Assembly (NCBI GenBank): GCA_033064195.1
Contig: JARBJD010000134.1
Span: 62,001-126,000, forward strand
Length of the DNA: 64,000 nucleotides
DNA from: Blattamonas nauphoetae
Taxonomy: Eukaryota; Preaxostyla; Oxymonadida
Direction of reading: 5' to 3'
In this document: piece after piece, positions 1 through 12,283 of the stretch
Position numbering within the stretch: position 1 is the stretch's first letter
Layout: the number at the start of each line of letters is the position of its first letter
The notes under the pieces: generated by a model
Seen by the model: the letters and a program-made list of their open reading frames with translations, nothing else
The model's database searches: none
Told to the model about the DNA's origin: nothing
Made by a program: the position numbers and the translations under genes

Positions 1-1640
1 ATCCACTTTATTTCAAGAACTTGATGATCAATTCGTCCATTTTTCCTCGCACTGCAGAAATACCGGCATTGTCACGCAATCACAATCAATCACTGTGACT
101 TGTTAATCGGGTTCTCTGATCTGCGCGGAGCTCACAAAGGAGAGTTTTCGAAAAGTAGTCATTCCAACCGGTCATTACGCAATCATCTCATCAGAAGCAG
201 AACAATGTCGTCTCGTCAAAGATCTGAAGGTCGATCTTCACGGAATGACCATAAATGTGAAATTCACGACGTTCACGCGATCAGTGAGGACAATCACCAT
301 GGAACTCACCTCTTTGCCCACCGCTCTGTGGAACCTTAGTGCGATGACAGCCGACAGGATGACAATCTCATCGCGAACTGCGAAGCGGTCTCCACATGCT
401 CAACCCCTCCACATGCTCATAATCAATCCAAAATCAAACTAAATTCTTTCTCAGATGTCTGCAGCATCGCCCAAACAACTGTGGATGTTCAGGGCAGCTA
501 AGCATCTATTGCAGTGGAAATGGGGTGTGTGTGTGAACGAATCGGATCTTTCCTTGTCAACCAGGATGTCCTAATCGTCCCTTCGACTTTCACAAACGCA
601 CAAACCACATCGTCGATTCGACAGGATCGTTCACTTCAGTCGACGTTTTCACCCTCGATTGCTCCACCTTGTTCTCCACATCGCCTCTCGTCATCAACTT
701 AATGGCCGATACATCGTCTCTCGACTTCACCGTTCGAGGGTGATCGGCACCCATCTCTCTCCGAAGGGATCCTCGCTCATCTACTGTGAGTTACCCTTGC
801 TCCGGACCCTTCACGTGTCGAGTGTGGGAGCGCCACGGTTCGGATCATCTCGCTTGGTCCCGAATGCGGATGGCTGTGCGGAGTGTGTTGTTGAATCATG
901 CGATCGAACCGTTGACCATGACGACACACTCACTCTGACCTCGGCAGCCCTGTCGCCGTTTCTGTCTGTCTGTCGCTCCTGTTAGACGAAAGGGGCTGAG
1001 ATCTCTCCTGTCGGAGGGTCTGCAACCACTTTCAGGTCGCCCCGGACGCGGCTGACCTCATACTGCACATACACAAGTTTCAGTTGAATTCCCGTTCTAT
1101 ACACCGTCTGCGCTGCTTCTTCTTGTCTTCGACGCGCCACTGCGCATCGCGAGCCTCCTTCAGAACGAGAGGGCTCAATCTGCCACCAAGAGCCCATTGT
1201 CTCGCCAACCATCATCTTCGTCGACAACGAAAGGCACAGGCCACAAGAAGGAATCCCACGAAAGCGAAGGATAAAGATGAACTGGAGGATCCCAACACCA
1301 AGGGTCACCGCATGCCTTGATCGTGAAGCTTGATCACGAACTGTATCGAAAGTCGAAATCGCCGTCTGAAGCTCATCATCGAGAACACACCTTCGCCAAA
1401 GAGGGTTCAGATGGAAGCAACGACGCGGCAGTCATCGTCCGAACAGATTTCGATAGACTGAAAGTGTGACATCAACCATAACAATCACAGACATCACCAA
1501 CGTTATTCACACCGGACGAACCTCAGATCCAACACGAAGGAACAGTGGCGTCAAAACAACTACCTGCCAAGATATCAACCAACGAAGAGCGAAACTGGAT
1601 CATCGACACCCTTCTTCGTCGCGTTTCCCATCCTACCCAA
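1..1640. other. no supportable gene
   Basis: Only short, mutually overlapping frames are present, and none shows a domain I recognise. The stretch could be the decayed or intron-broken upstream part of the PUF-like sequence that follows, but I see no PUF repeat here. No tRNA or rRNA is apparent by eye. Confidence 0.4.
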
Positions 1641-1657
1641 CAACGACAAGATCAGAC

Positions 1658-2069
1658 ATGGCAGACTCGTCAAACCCGCTGATCGGCGACACGACAATCA
1701 AGCCGATGGAGACAGTGTTGTTCGAGATCTGCCCGGAACATCAGAAAGTGAGGCTTCTGACGCCTCTGATGTCGTGTGCGGTGTTTCTGGCGTCGGATGC
1801 GTTTGGGAACTGCGTTGTGCAGCGAATGTTTGATAGCCTCCTCTCCTTCACTCACACCAGGATCATTCATGCCTCTATTCAACCCGCCGAGCCACGCGTG
1901 GAACATACAGATGCTGATGGAGAAGAACTCGCGCTAGTACTTGCTCGGAATGATGAACAAGCCGCAGCTGGCGGGACTGATCTCAGACAGATTTGCGAAC
2001 TATGTGTTCAAGCGAATGATTGAACGAGTGGAAGGGAATGTGTTTGAGTTTGTGCTGGGAGGTAGTTGA
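1658..2069 (+). pseudogene. PUF (Pumilio)-like repeat fragment
   Basis: Two stretches fit the PUF RNA-binding repeat pattern. One frame (1658-2023) reads ETVLFEICPEHQKVRLL and then ASDAFGNCVVQRMFDSL. A second frame reads ISDRFANYVFKRMIERV and EGNVFEFVLGG before a stop at about 2069. PUF proteins bind mRNA 3'UTRs, or rRNA in the Puf6/Nop9 branch, with arrays of about eight such helical repeats. Here only about two are readable and they sit in different frames, with a stop between them in the frame of the second. The likeliest reading is a decayed gene; an unrecognised short intron is the alternative. The family call rests on the FGNxVVQ and FANYVFKR cores only. Confidence 0.4.
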
Positions 2070-2099
2070 AGTCGATGCTGCATGGACGACATGTGAAGA

Positions 2100-3080
2100 C
2101 GACGACTGAGAAGGTGCACCAAGAGAAGACAGGGCGAGAGAGGAAGGAGGCAGAGCAGGAGGAGCGTCTCTTCTGTCACTCCCTTCAGAATCAGCACGCA
2201 TTCGCCGTTCTCGCCGAAGACACGGCTGGGACGAGTGGAAACCCGGAATGGAGATGACATAGAACGACGCGGGCACATCAAAAGAGACAAAAGTATCGGT
2301 CCTGCCCAAAATTCACTCATCGCAAGCTCCAATGCAACCACCGTCACATCGCGAAGTGCCCTCTCCGTGCATCCCCAACCATGTCGCGACATTTCGATCA
2401 AAACACGAGTGCAGTTGTCTGCGCTGGTCGGTGTTGTGCGAGAGAGACAGAACGGGACAGGACACCCGTCGGCAGACACACAGAACGAGAACATCGTGTA
2501 GCTGATCATTCCAATCAGCTGGCAGCTCACATCAGTCAATCTTGTGTCTCAACTGCACGACTATGTCTTCTCTGGCGAAGATCTGGACAAGACGAGGAGT
2601 ATGTACCTGATCGACACATCTCACTTCTCTACTTCCTGATCTTCTATTCCAACACGACGATCGAGAAGGGAGTGAGTAGTCAAGATGCAGCTAGTTGTGG
2701 ACGCTTCTTCACTACTCGCTCGCTTTCGTCCTCGCTATCATCTCGGATCACGCTCCGTTTGTTGTCTCTTGATTTGTCTTTCTGATTTGTTCTGATTACT
2801 TTCTTCACCTTGATTGCATTCATTTCGTTGTTCGTATCTTCTCTCGTTTCGTTCAGGGTGAAGACATCATCATCTCCAAATCACACAGACCAATCGCACA
2901 ATGCACTCTCCCACCTCTGCTCTTCATATGTCACATCACAAACAATCATCCCATCTCTTCTTTTACTCGCACTGTTCTGTCCCACCTCGCTTCCCGTTCC
3001 CATCCAACGGCACCTTCTCAACCTCCCCTCCAACTTCGATCACATCCCAAAGCAGACCTCCGATTTCTTCACCATCTGAA
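2100..3080. other. no supportable gene
   Basis: Short frames only. A stretch around 2490-2640 could be a coding remnant but matches nothing I recognise. Pyrimidine-rich segments are intron- or UTR-like. Confidence 0.3.
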
Positions 3081-3086
3081 CCGACT

Positions 3087-4225
3087 GTATGCGCTCCTCT
3101 CGTCCTCTCATCACGTCCAACGCGACCAAGCTCTTGTCGCAGCTGCAGAAGATCAAGAAGGATTGCTTGGATTAGGCGTTCTCGTCAATGATCTCGACCT
3201 CGAAGGTGTTCATTATTGTTCTGTCATTTTCTTGTTTGTATGCAGAACTGAGGGATCTTACGCTGGCCGAGGCTTTCCGCCCAACACTCACAACCACCAT
3301 CGCCAATCAAATCAGAGATTCGCCGCAGATCTGGTACGGCTTCCGAGCAGGACTCAACGAGAAGTCCATCCACAGTCTGTCCACCACTCTCTCATCAACT
3401 ACATTCATCTCTTTCTCTTGCACGCTTATCTTGTCATCTTAGTCTTCACTATCTCTTTATCTTCCGTCCATTTCTCTCCTCCAGTCTGCAAATACAGTCA
3501 ATCCGACCATGTTAAATGCCGTCTGATTGTTGACGAGAAGACACTCGACTGTCTCGTCATCGAAGCCAAAGAATCAGGACACCTCGCCGAGCTGATAGGA
3601 TAAGGTCTGCCTTCTTCTCTTCTCATTTGTGTCCTAGACTCGTGTTCGGAATCGCTGTTCCATCTCAACAAGGTGGCACAGTGGAAGAGGAAGAATATCG
3701 GAGAGGACGACACACAGACGAAGGCGGCGAGGAAGAGGAAAGAGGCGAGGTTGTTGTATGTGAATGCGGATCTGATGGAACAAGTGGCGAACGGACATAT
3801 CTCGAAGTCAATCATCATGAGCGACGAGAGCAACAGTTTGTTCATTTCCTTCCTTTCTTCTCCTCTCTCTCCCATCCTTTCTCTTCATCCCCTCCCCTTT
3901 CTATCATTTTCCTCCCCTCTCTTCCTTTTCAGCTGTTTAGGACGACGCCGTGCAACGTCAGATCTTCCTCGATCTGAATGCCGCTGTGTCCAACGCTGGC
4001 CAGCACACAAAGATCTTCCGAACGTGCTACTCCTTCGACCAGAACAGACACTCCGCTATGGCTGACCGGAAGGACACCACAGACGAGCCACAAGTGAAGG
4101 GGAGAGATGAGTTAGATGTGGTACAATTCTTGTCTGAGCGAGTGAAGGAGGCAAAGAAGAAAATGAAGCGCGCAACCTTGGGCGGGAAGAAGCCAATCCC
4201 TCCCACCGACACCAGAAGGACATGA
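3087..4225 (+). pseudogene. remnant of an intron-containing gene, function unknown
   Basis: Several coding-looking segments are separated by pyrimidine-rich introns. One (about 3087-3205) contains ATKLLSQLQKIKKDCLD and an in-frame stop. A 40-nt GT...AG intron at 3206-3245 follows, then ELRDLTLAEAFRPTL and SPQIWYGFRAGLNEKSIHSL. A later exon (about 3480-3840) includes DEKTLDCLVIEAKESGHLA and KVAQWKRKNIGEDDTQTKAA. After a C/T-rich intron ending near 3938-3948 comes a charged tail (SERVKEAKKKMKRA) stopping at 4225. At least one stop falls inside the apparent exons, so the gene is probably decayed, though wrongly guessed exon edges would give the same picture. I do not recognise the family. Confidence 0.25.
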
Positions 4226-4350
4226 TTCAATTGGACAAAATAGAGAAGAAAGAAGACTAGGCAGCCAAGAAGACACTGTAAAACGAAGAGAGAAGACGGA
4301 AGAGCGAAAAAGGAATGAGAAGGATGAGAGCTCAATGTTAGCTGAATCAA

Positions 4351-4835
4351 ACACGGGAGAGGTGAATGACGATCAATCCCATTTCATCGCTTGTTCGATC
4401 CATTCTCTAAACATCTCAAATTTTCTTTCAATTCCTGTTTTATGTTATTATTATCAAAAACAACTCATAGAATTTATAATTAAAGGAGAAATGGACATAA
4501 TTCGTTCTGATCAGCCCTTTGTACATAAAAAGGCACCTTCTCCTCAGATCTTTGACCTCTATATCTCGAAACAGCCCAGCCCTGTCCTTAGAATGTCCTC
4601 ACCTGTCATTTCCTCAAAGATCGTGAATTATTGACATGGCGTGCTTTATTGACACTACTATAACAGGCACGAGAGAGTCGAGGGAGTAAACCCCAAAGAA
4701 TTGCGTCGATAGATATACGGAGGCGTATAAACGTTTGTGTCCTTGTTGAACTTGGCCAGCCCTTAATCATTTCGCGGCTCTCTCTCGTATGTTGAGGGAC
4801 CCGGTTTGGTTGTGGACTGAGATTTATCGAAGTCC
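4351..4835. other. no gene; degenerate upstream edge of the beta-helix pseudogene
   Basis: No signal peptide or plausible first exon is visible here. Between about 4790 and 4862 the frame of the downstream beta-helix sequence continues backwards (VEGPGLVVD, stop, then KQGTAILLEM). The coding sequence once extended further 5' and has decayed. Confidence 0.4.
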
Positions 4836-4862
4836 AAACAAGGAACAGCGATCTTACTCGAA

Positions 4863-6192
4863 ATGGGTGCAACATTTGTCACAGATTCTTCGTCGATCTT
4901 CAGCACGATTTCGTCGAATGGAACAGGATCACTCATTTTTGTATGTTCTGACAATCTCAGCCAGTCAGCCACAACTTCACCGCTTCTTGCTTTCAAATCA
5001 ACGATTCCTCTTCCAACGAACACTCTCTTCTCAGAAATAGACAAGAATCGCGTCTTCGGAAGAGAAGGATCAGAAGAGTGGAGTCTTCTGTATTTCTGGC
5101 ATCCCCACACAAGTGGATCAGTGCACATCAACACAGCTGGACAAGAACATCCGAATTGTGGAACCGAACACCTGCCATGCTCGTCGATTGTGGAATCTCA
5201 GAAAAAACTGAAGGGCGACCAGAAGTCGATGAATCTGGACACGAAATCAGTGTTGTCGAGTGAGTTGGTGTCGACGACGATGGAATGGACTCTGACTCAG
5301 TCGAGTGGTGGCTCTCTTTGGATTGAGGGAGAAGGACAGCTGACGATTTCAAAAAGCAATCCATCGAAACTGACTCTGTCTGAAATCACGATGAAGTTTG
5401 AGACGCTGACGGAAGGTCGAACAAGTTCAGTGATGTTGATTGAAGAAGGATGGATGATTCTGTCGTCGTGTGAGATTGGAGATGGGTTGAGTGAAATTGG
5501 GATCTCAGTTGGAAGAGTGTGTGGAGGGAGTCTGACGATTGGTGGGACAACGATGAATCTTGTCTCCTCGACCACTTCACTTTTCTCGATGGAGTCTGGG
5601 TCGCTGATTGTTGAAGAATCGTCAGCAATCACTCATCCTGCCTCACAGCGTACAGCACAACTTTTCTCGATCTCGGGTGGATCAGCGAGTCTGACCTCGA
5701 CGACGATCCCACCAATCACACTCTCGTCATCGAACAGTTTGATTTCAGTTTGTGGAAGTGGATCGCTGAGTGTTTGCGATATTGACTTTGACTCGATTGA
5801 GAATTCTGGATCAGGAGCAGTTCTTCACTTTTCTTCGTCTGGATGTCTTTCTCTGAACAGAGTAAATCTGAATGGAAGCAAGTGTGGTTCGTCTGGGAAG
5901 GGTCGAAGTCTGTTCATCACTCGCCCCGATGCGTTCACATCGAACAACCTGCACTTGAGAGATGTTTTTGTCACGCAACCCACCTCGTCTGGCGAACACG
6001 AGATCTTCATTGAAGGGACATCACTAGAGTCTGTAGCTTGTTCGGATTGGAAATCATTTGTTGGATCAGACTCGTCGAAGTTGACGCGCAGCACGATTGT
6101 GGAGAATTGGTTTGAAAACAAAGAAGACTCGTCGCTGAGTGGACCGATTGCATATTTGATATTTGGACACTCGACAGGTGCTGTTCATAGTA
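4863..6192 (+). pseudogene. segment 1: beta-helix repeats
   Basis: Open frame of beta-strand repeats rich in S, T, G and L. One module boundary is visible: HPHTSGSVHINTAG followed by HPNCGTEHLPCSS. The segment stops in the middle of the next boundary (FGHSTGAVH), where the 632-bp element is inserted. The first ATG at 4863 is only the first methionine after an in-frame stop, not a convincing gene start. Confidence 0.75.
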
Positions 6193-6824
6193 GTGTTAGA
6201 AAACCGCCCGCGTTTAGAAACCCGCAACGTGTGTTGGAAAAACCGCAACCGGACGATCTTCATCATAATCTCGCAATTTCACTATTTCTTCACACTATAT
6301 TCTTTTTTTATCACTTCTTTTGAAAAAATTAATCCCAAATCATCGTGAAGTGACGAAATTTAACCTGATCATTCTTCAGATGGTGCTTTGTCATCGAATC
6401 CCACTCCTTTCGGGATTCATTGTTGTCCAAGTCAATGATTTCCTTCAAAATGTGTGATAAATGTGGTTTAATTCAGTTTCATCACTTTGTTTCTTCCTTG
6501 GAGACTAAATCACGTAAAGTCTCTGAATCGTCCTTCCTTCGATCAAATGGTCTTGACAAAGATCTCCATGTGTTGGTTGAAACATCAACTATGTGGGAAT
6601 CTCGCGAATCAAGTCTTGTGCATGGAATCTTAGACTTTGGTTTGAATCATGACCCATTGCGGTGAATTTCACTTCTCCCAAACGATTTTTGTTTTCACCA
6701 TTTTTCCAGAAAACTCATTCATTCCTTCTGTAGAGACCATGAGAAAAACATAATAATACATGAATGAAGTGGCGGGTTTATCACGCTGGTTGCGGTTTTC
6801 TAACGGTTTGCGGTTTTCTAACAC
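6193..6824. repeat. 632-bp inverted-repeat element (non-autonomous)
   Basis: Both ends carry the 15-bp inverted repeat GTGTTAGAAAACCGC. Related subterminal copies (GTTTAGAAACCCGC, GTTGGAAAAACCGC, and a second GCGGTTTTCTAAC on the right) lie close inside. It interrupts the host motif that should read GAVH-HINT. No credible coding sequence lies inside and no clean target-site duplication is visible, so the superfamily is undecided. The host frame is the same on both sides. Confidence 0.65.
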
Positions 6825-9800
6825 CGCTATCACATCAACACTGATTTCTGGGATCATTCGATGTGTGGAACCGAACACCTTCCTTGCTCGTCTCTCCTCA
6901 TCTCTCACAACAAGCTGACAGAAGCGAACCAGACAGTCATTCTTCACTCAGATCTCGAACTCTCAGGCGTCGTCACCTCCAAGTCGGCAGGTTCTGTGAT
7001 CTCTTCGGAGTCCTCTTCGTTTGTGGTGTCGCTGGCATCGTCGGCACAATTCAGTGTTCAGCCATCGACCTCTCTGACTCTGACGAATCACATTGTGTCT
7101 CTTCCTGATGCAATCACCAAAACAGTCTTTCTTGTCTCATCTGGATCGCTCTCCCTCTCATCTCTCTCACTTCGAACAACAGCAGTTTCACCATCATCCA
7201 CCACGCCACTCTTCTCTGTCTCATCTGGCTCTCTCACTCTGACCGACACAAACATCCTCTTCGCTCATCTCTTCCAACTGGCCTCGTCAAGTGTGATCGA
7301 ACAAAACGGGGGACAGGTCGAAATGACAGGATGTGAAATGACAAATGTCTCTAAAGTGTTAGGTGATGGAAGCGTGGTGCACTCAACTCTCACATCAGCC
7401 GCAGACTCACTCTGTGTCGATGGATGCTCGTTCTCGTCGTGTTCATCGGGAGGAAAGGGAGGAGTGATCTTTGTGTCATGTGCTCTTCCTGTCACATCCT
7501 CCAATCTGATCATCACATCAATTTTTGACAGTTCATGTTCGTGTGGATCGTCGGAAAAGGGAAGTTGGGTGTTTGTGGAAGGCCACTCGCTCTCCTCTCT
7601 CATAGTCAAGTCGAACTGGCAGACAACAACTGATTCTCTCTCCACACCAACACACGATTCTCTTCTTTGGGGAACAGACGTTTCGGAGTCGTCGTCTGAT
7701 TATCGTTCAGTGAGTCTGCTCGCCTTCCTCGCAGAATACAAAAGCAACTCCATCTCAGTTGGATCAGGTGGACAAGACGTGTCTGGCTGTGGTCTGACAA
7801 ATCGGAGATGTTCCGGACTTGACTTGGCTCACTCGCATATCGACGGAGTTGGAATCCACTCACTCGTCATCCACACTGAATCTTCACTCGCCTCGTCCAT
7901 CTCAGTTGGCGCTCATGACCTCACTCTCTCTCCATTTGGAGATTCAGCTCGAGTTTCAGTTGGATCGAATGGTGGATTTGGTGTTCGCGAATCACTACTC
8001 ACACTTACCCAGCTTATCATTCAGAGCGACTCGACAGCTCGTTCATCGTCGTTGTTGACAACATCAGAATCAGGATCAGCCGACATCTCAGAATGCTCAT
8101 TCTCGTCCTTCGTCCTCTCGTCGTCTGCTCTGATCTCGCACTCTGCTGGCACTCTCAAGCTCGTCTCGTCCAATTTCTCGTCGATCAGCCGAAAAGAAGG
8201 AAATGGGGGAGTTCTTGAAAGCGAGATGAAGGAAGGGATGAAACTGCTTGTCGATTCTGTGTTGCTGAAATCAGTTTCTGCGTGGAATGGATTGGGAGAC
8301 GGCTTGTTCGTGTCGTTCACTTCGATCTCTTCTCCTTCGAAGATCCCCGAGTTCACTCTCACCAACCTGAAATACTCAGTGACAACACAAACGAACACTG
8401 TGCCTCGTTTTGTGTGGATTGAAGGGAATGATCTGTCGTCGTGGCTGCGTTCGTCGGATGAGCGTTTGGAGGGGTCATATGGAGTTGGAGTGGATGAGGA
8501 GTGGCTGTGGAGTGTGGACAAGTCGGAAGACCTGTCGACGTCGCTGGTGTTCTATCTGAAAGCAGGAAGTGGGCCGATTGGGATTTCTGAAAGTGGACGA
8601 GACCATCCTCGTTGTGGGTACTTCTCTCTGTGGTGCTGGTCGATGAGTCAGGCGATGAGTCGAGGAGAAGAGATGGGAGCGTCTCAGATGAATGTGATGG
8701 GATCGGCAGAAGTTTCGATTGGTGTAGATCTTTGGAACGAGATGAGGATGAAAGGGAAGCCGCTGATGTCTCGATTGCGAATGAGGAAGACAGGATGGTT
8801 CAGTGAAGTTGGAGGGGACACTGTGCACTTTGAGAGTCTTCTGTTTGAGATTGAGACGGATGAACGAACACTCTCTCCGTTCTGCGTGACAAGTGGGCAC
8901 ATGAATGTGAGCAATGTGGAACTGAAAGTTATTGGTTCATCCGAAATCTCGCTCTTCAAATCTCATTCTTCCCAACTCTCGCTCCAAACGATACGATTCT
9001 CGGAATCGACATCGAAGTTGGGATCGATTGTGGAATGTGAAGGAGGAATCACGACAATTTCTGACATCCAACTCTCCTCACTCTCTTTCTCCAAAACACC
9101 ATTCATCGCCTCCCACTTCGATTCCATTCACTTGGAGAAGATCGCAACACAGAACATCTCGATTGGCCAGCTCGTCTCGATCTCCGACGGATCAGACTTT
9201 CAAATCATCAGCTGCACATTCGAAGGCCCCTCTCAATCTCCCCCGTCCTCCACCAACAATGACGATGAATACGAAGACAAGAATGAAATCTGCTCGTGGT
9301 CGTCGGGATTGATTTCTGTGACAGACACCAAAGTGCACATCGAAGGGAGTCGCTTCTCGTCACTCACAAATGGCACCATGTTCGTCCAGAACTCCAACGT
9401 GTCCATTCACACCTCCGCTTTCGAATCAAACAGCCCCCGCAACACGTCGTTCCCCTCAGCTCGGCGGAACATGCGGTGTGTGGACGGAGAAGTGAGGATC
9501 GGAAGTCTGAGTGGAGGAGACGGGTTTGAGTCGCCTTCGCTTTGGATGTCGAGTGAGAATTGTGTTGTTCGTCGGAACGAGACGAAAGTAGACGCAGCTC
9601 ACTTTGTTCCTTCTTTGGATGTTTCGAAGAGTTCGGTGGTGACGAACAAGAACAAATCGATGACGATCACACTCGCTGGCTCGCTCTTCATTCCTTGCTC
9701 GCTCTTCCTGGAAGTGTCAGAAACGACCTCATCCAAACAAAACAAGACGCCTCTCCTTGTCTCACTCACTCCATCCACCACACTCTCCTTCTCCGAAACA

Positions 9801-10010
9801 GAAATCAACTTGACGCTCTCACTCTGAATTGAACAAGTCGCTGAATGTGAACTCGGAACTGAGTGGTTGTTTGGTGTTTGGAGATGGAGCTCGGACATCG
9901 TCATTTATGTTGAAACAGAGTTTGGTGGATGAGAAGAAAGCTCACGGAACAGCGATGATGAAATGGCTTCTTCCTCTGATCTGTGGAGTGGTTGTGTTGG
10001 GATTGATTTT
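6825..10010 (+). pseudogene. segment 2: beta-helix repeats to membrane segment
   Basis: The 988-residue open frame (to 9827) holds at least three modules ending in the Cys-Gly signature. Its C-terminal module (NSNVSIHTSAFESN, FPSARRNMRC) matches the same place in the intact paralogue (NSNVTFQQSSLTNN, FPSARQNIRC). A stop at 9825-9827 and a shift to the next frame follow. That frame carries the juxtamembrane and first half of the membrane helix (WLLPLICGVVVLGLI), where the first DIRS element interrupts it. Confidence 0.75.
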
Positions 10011-10383
10011 CTACAACAAACCAGTGCCCTTCAACAAGTGAGATATCCCTGGTGACGTGTAAGGAAACAATGGGTGGCAGATCCAATCAGGAAAAACCAA
10101 ACAGAATAAATCAAAAACAACTTTATCTGTTCCCAAAAAGATTGACAACAAGGGACTGAAGAGTCACGATGTTGGTTTGCCCAAGTGGGGGCAGTTGAAG
10201 GGCAAAAAGAGAGAACGATGTCTCTCGTCCAGAAATCCTCAACGAGGAACAAAAACTGGACAAACGAGAGGTCAAAAGTGACTAATGAAGTGTAAAAGAA
10301 CCAAAAGGTATATTCAGAGTCGCTCCGCGACATAAAAACAAGAGTCCCCCCGAACGAGCCCCAGTTGTGTGGCTGCGTTCTTA

Positions 10384-10459
10384 GTTGAAGGGCACTGGTT
10401 TGTTGTAGAAGGATTTCCTTTCACTCAATCCTCTACCAAACCTGTGCCTTCAACAAGTG
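10384..10459. repeat. internal complementary region of the first DIRS element
   Basis: The complements of the extreme left end (read here as TTGAAGGGCACTGG...TTGTAG) and of the extreme right end (GGATTTCCTTTCACTC...CAACAAG) are joined here. Their junction overlaps by AA, the complement of the TT at the two host junctions. Confidence 0.85.
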
Positions 10460-10546
10460 AGAGTTGAAAGGGACCTAAAAGAAGGGAGAAGAATCATTGA
10501 AAATGAAAAAGAAGAGAAGGATGTCTTGATTCTTTCTCCTGTACAG

Positions 10547-11600
10547 CTAGTTCGATACAGTTGGAAGGCCGTGAACCCGTAAGGGCAGCCACCAACTCTC
10601 TGCGAGTGTGGGTACTCCAGTTCCAATCAGGATTGGAGCAGAGTAGTAGACGTCTGCAATTGTCGAAGTGAGAGACCAACCCACATGGCTATTGACTACT
10701 TCCAGCGGAACCTTGGCCACACGCCTGAGGTGGCTCACCGCTGCATGCTTGACCGTGTATGGTCCGTAAGAACCAGGGACACCGATCTCTTTCAGCACAC
10801 TTTTAGAATGGACGCAATGGCCGGCATCTTCAGTGGAACGCCTTTCCTGAAATCATACCATATCTTGCAATTCGCAATGTCTGTGTCAACCGACTCTGCA
10901 ATGACTCGCTCAATGTTTCTCTTATGTGCGATCAATGCTCGAAAGGCTGAGAATGATTCATCCCCTTCGTCTCGAACAAATCTGATGTCGTCCTGCAATT
11001 GATTCTGTTTTGCCCTGATTGTCACCGTCGCAAATGACGTTGGAATGAAGTCCGATGATTCATGGAAGTCAACGTCCCTCCATCGAAGGTTGACAATCTC
11101 TGCACGGCGACAGCACGTCGTTGCAAGGAGGAGAGACAACGCTCTCATCTGCTGGACCTCTGGATCTTCGCTGGCTAATTCATTTGTTTTCTGTGCCCAG
11201 TTCAGGAGCAGATCAATATTCCACATTACGGTGTAGTGACGTTTTGACTTGTTCTTTGGGTGACTCTTTGCAAGAACCTGTCTGAAAGAATTCAGGTGTG
11301 ACCTGTCGTTGTGCAGTGTTGGGTGGAAGAGGCCTAATGATCTGACGACTTTCGGAACTGCTGTGTGAGGGAGTTGGTTCGGAGGTGGGAACCGCTCGGC
11401 AAGATCTGCGACGAAACTGCAAAGAAGTTGTTCAATGTTTGTTGACTTGGCAACAATGAAGGAAACAGAATGATTGAACTTCTCGCAATATTGTTTGAAT
11501 AACTTCCAAGCCCGCATCCAAGGGCCCTTGTGTTTGTATGCGTCTTCTTCCACATTTCGGACATTCATTGGGATTCTTCCCTCATCACACAGACTTCTGA
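10547..11600 (-). mobile_element. DIRS element part: tyrosine recombinase region
   Basis: Motifs of a phage-integrase-type tyrosine recombinase lie in the order expected. The box with the first arginine is CCRRAEIVNLRWRDVD, followed by HLRRVAKVPLEVVNSHVGW and a terminal ADVYYSAP carrying the tyrosine. Such an enzyme integrates the circular DNA copy of DIRS elements in place of a DDE integrase. Confidence 0.8.
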
Positions 11601-12283
11601 AGAAGTCTCTCCCCTCCAGGTTCTCTCCCCCACCAGAGATGCTCGTACATTCCCTGGGGGGAGGCTCGCTTCCGATGTCGGATCCGTATTCACTGTCATC
11701 GTGGAGTATGGTCCGAGAACGATGCTGTCCAACTCCACCAGAGATAGGAGGGGAGACCAAGTTTGATTGCTCCAGTCCGGAGTGATGAGGACTCCCTTCT
11801 TCACTGGTTCCTCCCTCAGCTTCTTCAGAACTCGTGGAATGAGGAGAATCGGAGGATGACAGAGAGGTTGTATCATCCCTGTCCAGTTGACGACGAGGGC
11901 ATTCACGCCAGCTGAGTGCTCTTCCGGTCTCAGCGAGAAGTATTTGTGACATTGTCTGTTCTGATCTGTGGCGAAGAGATCGATCAGAGGAACGTAAGAC
12001 CATCGATCTTTCAATACCTGAAGCGCTAGAGGGGTCAGCATGAACTCCGCAAGAGGGTGGAGCCTTGACAGAGCATCCGCAACTGTATTCTTCACTCCCG
12101 CAATGTGTTGGATGTCGGCCAGAATCATCCCACTCGATCTGATTGTTTGAAGAGTTTGATTCGTGATCTGAACAAGGGATGAGGTGGCTCTCTGCTTCTT
12201 CACATTTTGAACGGCCGTCGTATTGTCGCTGTGAACTGTGATTGCCCGCACATCCTTCTGCTTGAGGAGCATGGTCGCTTTGA

